Virus record (IMG/VR): IMGVR_UViG_3300032288_004702
Coordinates: 1-64,000 of that record
Strand: one strand, 5' to 3'
DNA length: 64,000 nt
From: a virus
Below, in pieces: positions 59,194 through 64,000 of the stretch. The notes under the pieces are model-generated. The model saw nothing but the letters and a program-made list of their open reading frames with translations, was not told the origin of the DNA and ran no database searches. A program made the translations under genes and the position numbers. Each line of letters begins with the position of its first letter. Position 1 is the stretch's first letter.

Positions 59194-60405
59194 GTGGCAC
59201 GCACGGTTAACCTTCTTTCAGACGCAAATGCACTTCTTAGGTTTTCGTCAAATGACGGCGCGAATATAGGAATATCATCTGTTGCATATGATTGGGAGAC
59301 AGAAAACGCAACGCTTTCCCTTATAAGTACTGAATTCGTTGTAAATACAAGATATGTACTTCAGGCTTTCCCGAGCAGCTCTGACGACGTGGTGATAAAG
59401 CTAGAAAATATTCCATTAAAAATATCCGATAACGGGAGAGTGCTGTCGGCAAATATGCGAATCAAAGCAAGCTCGCCGATGACCATTAATTCATTGCTCT
59501 ACGTCGATTCGGATTCTAATGCATATTCTGGGAACTCGTTATCCTATACAAGCGGACTATACAATGCAGTGCACACTAATCAAGTTGTGATTCCAGATGA
59601 CGAGACTCTTCATACAGTAACCATACTTATAACCATCTCTGGTCATTCGCCAGTGCCAATACACCTAACTTTGCCGCACCTAATACATGACATGGCATTA
59701 TTTGAAAACCCATTTGTCCGCCGGTCAAGAACCTTTCTTCCAGACTTTTACTTTGAAATAGATTCATCACAGACGCAGCCCTCATATCCATTTTTTAGAT
59801 TAATAGACATACTTACTGCAGCTGCCGGAGAAACAGCAATTGAGCACGACAGAATGTACGGGGTTGAAGTCGGTCAAGTTCCGCTTCCTGAACAAACGGC
59901 AGAATATTGGGCCCGCAGCTCGTTGGTATCTCCACGTTCTGTAAGAGATGCATACATACCGTGGCTTGCGCAATTTACCGGTGGACCGCTTCGTCAGAAT
60001 ATCCAGAAATCAGATGGTTCATTATTTTTTCAGAATGAAGGCGTGCGTCGGGATTTTATAGAGTGGCAGTTAGTAAATGGTTACTACGGGAGGGCATCTG
60101 GCTCAAGAGAAGCCATGACAGAGGCAGCCAAGCAAGTTCTGCTTTACACAAAGGATGGCACCCAGAGCACGCTGTCTGTTGCGGTAACCCCGCGTTATCT
60201 TGACGAACCCTTTACTGTTCGTGTCCAGACGCTAACGAATGAAACACCGGATGCTGACGCCGGCGAAGAAAGTGAGCTCGTATTGAAAACTGTTTCATGG
60301 GCCAAACCGATGGGATATCGAGTTTTGCATCAAACAGTTGACGAATTCTTCTTTTCGTTCGATGACCCAACGTTGGGCGTCCTGGACTCAATGAGGTTTG
60401 GGTAA
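59194..60405 (+). CDS. Tail protein I-like (baseplate wedge)
   Basis: The 403-residue protein has an N-terminal strand-rich ~170 residues, probably an added domain. The P2 gpI-like core follows: FFRLIDILTAAAGETAIEHDRMYG, LPEQTAEYWARSSLVSPRSVRDAYIPWLAQFTGG, and GVRRDFIEWQLVNGYYGRASGSREAMTEAA. The core is typical of wedge proteins that connect the baseplate to fibres. The start is a GTG with GGAGG upstream, 1 base after the J-like gene. Usual gpI proteins have about 170-200 residues, so the extra N-terminal domain is unusual. Confidence 0.82.
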   Translation: MARTVNLLSDANALLRFSSNDGANIGISSVAYDWETENATLSLISTEFVVNTRYVLQAFPSSSDDVVIKLENIPLKISDNGRVLSANMRIKASSPMTINSLLYVDSDSNAYSGNSLSYTSGLYNAVHTNQVVIPDDETLHTVTILITISGHSPVPIHLTLPHLIHDMALFENPFVRRSRTFLPDFYFEIDSSQTQPSYPFFRLIDILTAAAGETAIEHDRMYGVEVGQVPLPEQTAEYWARSSLVSPRSVRDAYIPWLAQFTGGPLRQNIQKSDGSLFFQNEGVRRDFIEWQLVNGYYGRASGSREAMTEAAKQVLLYTKDGTQSTLSVAVTPRYLDEPFTVRVQTLTNETPDADAGEESELVLKTVSWAKPMGYRVLHQTVDEFFFSFDDPTLGVLDSMRFG

Positions 60406-60443
60406 AATGATAAACTCGATTATTAAGATTCAGGAGAAATAAC

Positions 60444-61454
60444 ATGGCTGGCTCAGGAGTAAGGCTATTTGTATCGGGTGAAATCGCCTATGCAGCTGAC
60501 GTAAACACCTACCTAATGGACCAGGTGATTAGTCGATTTGCTGATGCCGATGCACGAGATGCTGCTTTCGGTGACGGAATCCCGGTATCACAGGGCGGCG
60601 ACGGCAAACCATCTCTTTCAGAAGGTAGATTTTGCTATCTCGACGACGTTAATGAAGTCCAATTTTACAATGGTGCCGCATGGCAATCCGCTTCACAGTT
60701 TACAGTCGGTGATGGAACAATTACAGAGGCCAAACTTGCTGCAAACTCTGTTACCTCTGACAAAATTGCGCCCGGAACCGTAATCGCCTCGGACATAGGC
60801 GATAACACAATTACGGAAGCAAAACTTACAACATCTGTAGCTGGTTCTGGCCTTTCTGGCGGAAACGGAACAGCACTGGCTGTAAATGTTGACAACTCAA
60901 CCGTAGAAATAAATTCGGATAATTTAAGAATTAAAGACCTTGGCGTAACAACCGCAAAAATAAATGACGGTGCAGTAACATCTGCAAAGCTTGATTCGGA
61001 TATTTCTATATCTGGCGACGTTGCGGCAGGCGGAAACCTAAATGTATCTGGGACTTCATTTATTGCTGAAATAATCGAGAAGGCTCATCTCGTCGGCTCG
61101 GCCTCTGGTACAGAGACAATTGACATTCTGACTGCTGGAATACATTTTTTTGAAACATCAAGCACATCTTCTTTTGTTCTTGATTTTATTGGTGATGGCT
61201 CTAATTCATTTAACAGCCTTACGTCTGTCGGCCAGTCCGTTACTGGCGTAATACTAGTTAACTGCGGTTCAACTTCATGCAAGCCGACCGCAATACGAGT
61301 TGATGGCGTTGCGCAAACAGTTAAATGGTTCGGTGGAGTTTCGTTCCCGGACGGGAGCGGTGGTGGAGCAATAGATTCGTACACAATAACGATTATAAAA
61401 ACCGCGGCTACGCCAACATATGTCGTATTGGCCAGTCAGTCAAAGTTTGCGTAA
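60444..61454 (+). CDS. Tail fibre-like protein
   Basis: The 336-residue protein starts with FVSGEIAYAADVNTYLMDQVISRFADADARD, a pattern of the phage attachment segment in fibres, and continues with FCYLDDVNEVQFYNGAAW. The central part has repeats of the kind ITEAKLAANSVTSDKI, where each turn ends in K-L/I, commonly found in fibre shafts. The C-terminal ~150 residues look like a strand-rich head domain. It would bind the host surface or link the baseplate to a receptor-binding protein. AGGAG lies 8 bases before the ATG. Confidence 0.8.
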   Translation: MAGSGVRLFVSGEIAYAADVNTYLMDQVISRFADADARDAAFGDGIPVSQGGDGKPSLSEGRFCYLDDVNEVQFYNGAAWQSASQFTVGDGTITEAKLAANSVTSDKIAPGTVIASDIGDNTITEAKLTTSVAGSGLSGGNGTALAVNVDNSTVEINSDNLRIKDLGVTTAKINDGAVTSAKLDSDISISGDVAAGGNLNVSGTSFIAEIIEKAHLVGSASGTETIDILTAGIHFFETSSTSSFVLDFIGDGSNSFNSLTSVGQSVTGVILVNCGSTSCKPTAIRVDGVAQTVKWFGGVSFPDGSGGGAIDSYTITIIKTAATPTYVVLASQSKFA

Positions 61455-61468
61455 GGCTCGAGGTAATT

Positions 61469-63271
61469 ATGCCATTTCTCGGAGGCAGGGCATCAGCATC
61501 TCGCGGATTTTTTGGTGGCGGCTCCACGCCGACAGAACCAACAAATCTGTCTTCAATTGAGGGAAATCAACAGTTAACAATATCATTTGATGCCCCATCG
61601 TTTAATGGTGGTTTAAATATCTCAAACTATGAATATGCTCTTTCAACAAATAGCGGTTCATCGTATGGAGCCTGGACTCCGCTTTCTCCGGTAGACACAT
61701 CTTCGCCGATTATTATTGGTGAGCTAACAAATGGCCAGGAATATTACGTAAAACTGCGGGCTGCCAACCCTCTTGGCGGCGGACAGCAATCAGACCCGCT
61801 GTCCACAAATACGACACCATACACGGTGCCGGGTAAGCCGTCGATTACTGGGCTTACGCCTGGAAACGGGCAGGTTGAAGTAACTTATTCAGCGCCTGCA
61901 TCCAATGGCGGTAGGCCAATAACAAACTACTATATCCAGTACTCGTCCAATAATGGCTCAACATGGTCTAGCCCTATTGATTCTGGCAGCGACCTCAGCC
62001 ATCCGGTGACCGGTTTATCTAACGGTACCAACTATGTATTCAGGGTTTACGCCACAAATATTGCTGGGAATGGCCCTGTTTCCGATACGTCGTCATCCTC
62101 AAAGCCACGAACAGTACCAGCAAAGATTTCACCTGCGCCTACTTCGTCAGCGGGCGATAGAAGTTTCACTATCAGCTGGACAGCACCAAACGATGGCGGC
62201 AGCGATATTACTGGATACAGGGTTCAGTATTCTTCCGATGGCGGCTCAACGTGGGTCGGGACAGACACAACTACATCAACTTCTTATTCATGGGTTCCAC
62301 TTACAAATGGTACATCTTATATAGGAAAAGTTCAGGCATACAATATTGTTGGCAATGGTGAGTACTCTGATGCTTCAGTGGCAAGAACCCCAACATTTTC
62401 TGCCCCTGCACTTTCTGGGGACGGAAGCTGGGCGAGTTCTGCAAGCATTGGGGTGAGGCGAGTTTCGTGGACGGTCAACCCGACAGACGTATATGGCTCA
62501 AATGCTACTGCCGGTACAACAACAGAAATATACCTTCAGTGGATGTACGCAGATGGGACATGGTCAACACCAAATGCGGCAGAAGAATTAGTGGCGACAT
62601 ATACAGGAAACCAGTCATATAGCGGCTATGGCACAGCATTTGCTAATTCTAGTACTGTCGCTCCTGGTGAACAGTACAGGATACGCGCTAAACAATACTC
62701 AAGCGCAGAACCATCATATGCCATTTATACGTCATGGGTAAATATACAGATAATAGGGTACCAAACTCAATATTACGATACGTGGGTTGGTCTTTCGAAT
62801 GTTTCGTCGTCGTCAGAACTTGTTTCAGTTACCGGAACATCATTCACTCATACATATGCCGCGGCAGTGGGCGGAGTTAATACACAAAACTATGGAGACA
62901 TCCAACATAGGGCGGTTTCCGTCTATATAACCTCATATACTGGAGATTCTGGCACAACAATTTGCACATCATCAAGGTACTGGGGCCTATTTTGGTCCGG
63001 CAACTCAACCAGTGGAGGGACGAGCGGAAGCATTGATTACACTGGACTACAGCAGCCATGGTCAAACAACGCAGGGTCTACGCAGCGGAGCGCAACCTGG
63101 ACGCCAACCGCGACGAACTGGGGCGCCGTTGGAGCCGGCAGGGTTAGCGTAAAAGGTTTTGGCACTATAGCAACATGGTCGACAAGCCCTGACCAAAGAA
63201 TCAGGGTGCGAATTAGTGTTACTTACGAAAGACGACAGTGGACACAGAATGGCGGCTCGTTCCTGTATTAG
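61469..63271 (+). CDS. Protein with three fibronectin type III domains, probably surface fibre
   Basis: The 600-residue protein has a short glycine-rich start (FLGGRASASRGFFGGG) and then three FN3 domains of ~90 residues each, marked by P...P.NL...N.QLTISFDAP, LTPGNGQVEVTYSAP and SSAGDRSFTISWTAP, with LTNG-x-Y-V-x-R-x-x-A-N ends. A strand-rich C-terminal ~300 residues follow, probably a carbohydrate- or receptor-binding part. FN3 domains are common in phage virion surface proteins and may bind carbohydrates weakly. I chose the ATG at 61469 (GAGG upstream); the frame is open further upstream only by chance. Confidence 0.85.
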   Translation: MPFLGGRASASRGFFGGGSTPTEPTNLSSIEGNQQLTISFDAPSFNGGLNISNYEYALSTNSGSSYGAWTPLSPVDTSSPIIIGELTNGQEYYVKLRAANPLGGGQQSDPLSTNTTPYTVPGKPSITGLTPGNGQVEVTYSAPASNGGRPITNYYIQYSSNNGSTWSSPIDSGSDLSHPVTGLSNGTNYVFRVYATNIAGNGPVSDTSSSSKPRTVPAKISPAPTSSAGDRSFTISWTAPNDGGSDITGYRVQYSSDGGSTWVGTDTTTSTSYSWVPLTNGTSYIGKVQAYNIVGNGEYSDASVARTPTFSAPALSGDGSWASSASIGVRRVSWTVNPTDVYGSNATAGTTTEIYLQWMYADGTWSTPNAAEELVATYTGNQSYSGYGTAFANSSTVAPGEQYRIRAKQYSSAEPSYAIYTSWVNIQIIGYQTQYYDTWVGLSNVSSSSELVSVTGTSFTHTYAAAVGGVNTQNYGDIQHRAVSVYITSYTGDSGTTICTSSRYWGLFWSGNSTSGGTSGSIDYTGLQQPWSNNAGSTQRSATWTPTATNWGAVGAGRVSVKGFGTIATWSTSPDQRIRVRISVTYERRQWTQNGGSFLY

Positions 63272-63298
63272 GATGAGTTAAGGGGATAATATTTCAGC

Positions 63299-63523
63299 AT
63301 GAGCGATACAGACGACATTTATATAATCCCGGATTGTCAACCTACTGATTTTGCCTCGGGAGATATAGCACTTGCCGACAATGAAACAGTGCTATACAGA
63401 ATTTCTGAATGTTACAAATGTGATGAGTTCATTAGAGAATCATCACTCTGCAGGCAAAGTGGTTGTCAAATTTCAATAAAAGTGAAAGTCAGTAATTCCA
63501 CATGCCCAATAGGAATATGGTGA
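63299..63523 (+). CDS. Small four-cysteine protein, DUF6171-like, copy 1
   Basis: The 74-residue protein has CYKCDEF, then SLCRQSGCQISIKVKV and TCPIGIW. The pattern Cys-x2-Cys, Cys-x4-Cys, and CP-x-G/K-x-W is the one I recall for DUF6171, a small zinc-ribbon-like family abundant in environmental phages next to tail genes. Copy 2 follows after 1 base and shares the pattern. Its function is unknown. Position after the fibre genes suggests a role in virion assembly or a minor virion part. Confidence 0.7.
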   Translation: MSDTDDIYIIPDCQPTDFASGDIALADNETVLYRISECYKCDEFIRESSLCRQSGCQISIKVKVSNSTCPIGIW

Positions 63524-63524
63524 C

Positions 63525-63746
63525 ATGAGGGAGAGAAGGGCAAACCCTCTAGATTTTTTTAAAACGTCGACAAAGTATGTCGACGACGAGACTGCCGAGT
63601 TGCGATACTCGATATGCGATGGATGCGAATTTTTCTTGCAAATCACAAAACAGTGCCGCAAGTGTGGCTGTTTTATGCATCTAAAGACAAAAATTGCACA
63701 CGCTGAATGCCCGATTAACAAGTGGGGTCCGGTCCTGACAGATTAA
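63525..63746 (+). CDS. Small four-cysteine protein, DUF6171-like, copy 2
   Basis: The 73-residue protein reads YSICDGCEFFLQITKQCRKCGCFMHLKTK and ECPINKW, a textbook match to the DUF6171 pattern (CxxCexf...CkxCGCfmxxK...CPxxkW). Such proteins may bind zinc. With the neighbouring copy it forms a tandem pair at the end of the tail operon. The first ~25 residues include KYVDDETAELRYS. The minus-strand glycosyltransferase overlaps its end by 4 bases. Confidence 0.8.
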   Translation: MRERRANPLDFFKTSTKYVDDETAELRYSICDGCEFFLQITKQCRKCGCFMHLKTKIAHAECPINKWGPVLTD

Positions 63747-64000
63747 CTGTTCAGCTCGTACCATCCACCTCCCCATAGTGTTTCAAGTCTCCTGAAGTAT
63801 CGCTCATACATCAAACCTACAGCGTCGAGGCCGTATCTGTTCTTTGCGTATTGACCTATTGCCCGCCTATCAAGCTTTTCAGCATTAAGTGCCGCGTCAA
63901 TAAATTCCCGGAGTGTGTGACATCTAAAACCAGTTACCCCATCTTGCACTGTTTCTGTGAACGCCCCCCAGTCCGTTGATATTACGGGCGAGCCGCAGGC
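63743..64000 (-). CDS. Glycosyltransferase C-terminal fragment (partial, runs off right edge)
   Basis: The frame is open to the window edge on the minus strand and shows the last ~85 residues of a GT-B (family 4-like) glycosyltransferase: ACGSPVISTDWGAFTETVQDG and VTGFRCHTLREFIDAAL, with an ending GLMYERYFRRLETLWGGGWYEL. The glycine/glutamate-containing acceptor loop (GSPVIST...FTETV) belongs to the nucleotide-sugar binding region. The N-terminal half is outside the window. It could glycosylate virion proteins or modify the host surface. It is on the opposite strand from the tail genes. Confidence 0.85.
   Translation of the reverse strand, partial: ACGSPVISTDWGAFTETVQDGVTGFRCHTLREFIDAALNAEKLDRRAIGQYAKNRYGLDAVGLMYERYFRRLETLWGGGWYELNS

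Overview
The window is about 64 kb of a contractile-tailed (myovirus-type) double-stranded DNA phage genome. It is open at both ends: a primase runs off the left edge and a glycosyltransferase runs off the right edge. A WhiB-type iron-sulfur regulator (1053-1376) points to an actinobacterial host, because WhiB is essentially confined to Actinobacteria and their phages. The moderate base composition, the cobalamin-dependent ribonucleotide reductase and the possible leaderless starts would suit a freshwater or marine actinobacterium, but the host is an inference. I saw no integrase, no CRISPR array and no rRNA.

Layout. 1-2.3 kb (minus): primase, WhiB, a small zinc-binding protein and a lysine/alanine/proline-rich histone-like protein. 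2.4-6.4 kb (plus): two unknown proteins, class II ribonucleotide reductase, HNH endonuclease, tRNA-Arg(UCU) and a small protein. 6.4-34.6 kb (minus): the capsid block. Read in its own direction it runs: small membrane protein, portal, a 2977-residue protein with an N-terminal prohead protease, a very acidic scaffold-like protein, a 2401-residue protein, a series of unknown proteins, the HK97-fold major capsid protein, a DUF6321-like protein and a nuclease. 34.7-43.5 kb (plus): large terminase, then Rad52-like annealing protein, RecB/Cas4-like nuclease, HNH protein, RuvC-like resolvase and a ParB / PAPS-reductase-like / ParB cassette. 43.5-44.2 kb (minus): two tandem acidic paralogues. 44.3-63.7 kb (plus): head-tail connectors, sheath, tube, frameshifted assembly chaperone, tape measure with an M15 peptidase domain, baseplate (hub, spike, gp25-like, J, I), fibre-like and FN3 proteins, and two small cysteine proteins. 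63.7-64 kb (minus): glycosyltransferase.

The most unusual part is the capsid block. Two giant proteins carry enzymatic domains typical of the 'polyvalent proteins' described for phages and conjugative elements: ArdC-type antirestriction/metallopeptidase, UvrD-like SF1 helicase, an HExxH metallopeptidase, a probable ADP-ribosyltransferase and a ParB-like domain. Between those domains the motif Leu-Ser-Ser-Gly occurs again and again (eight exact copies in the two proteins, plus a LASG). A related LSSR sits at residues 95-98 of the major capsid protein, where the HK97-type delta domain is normally cut off. I infer that the prohead protease, itself the N-terminus of the first giant protein, cuts the capsid protein and releases the enzyme domains as cargo inside the head, to be injected with the DNA. 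There is no gene-free stretch longer than about 170 bases.
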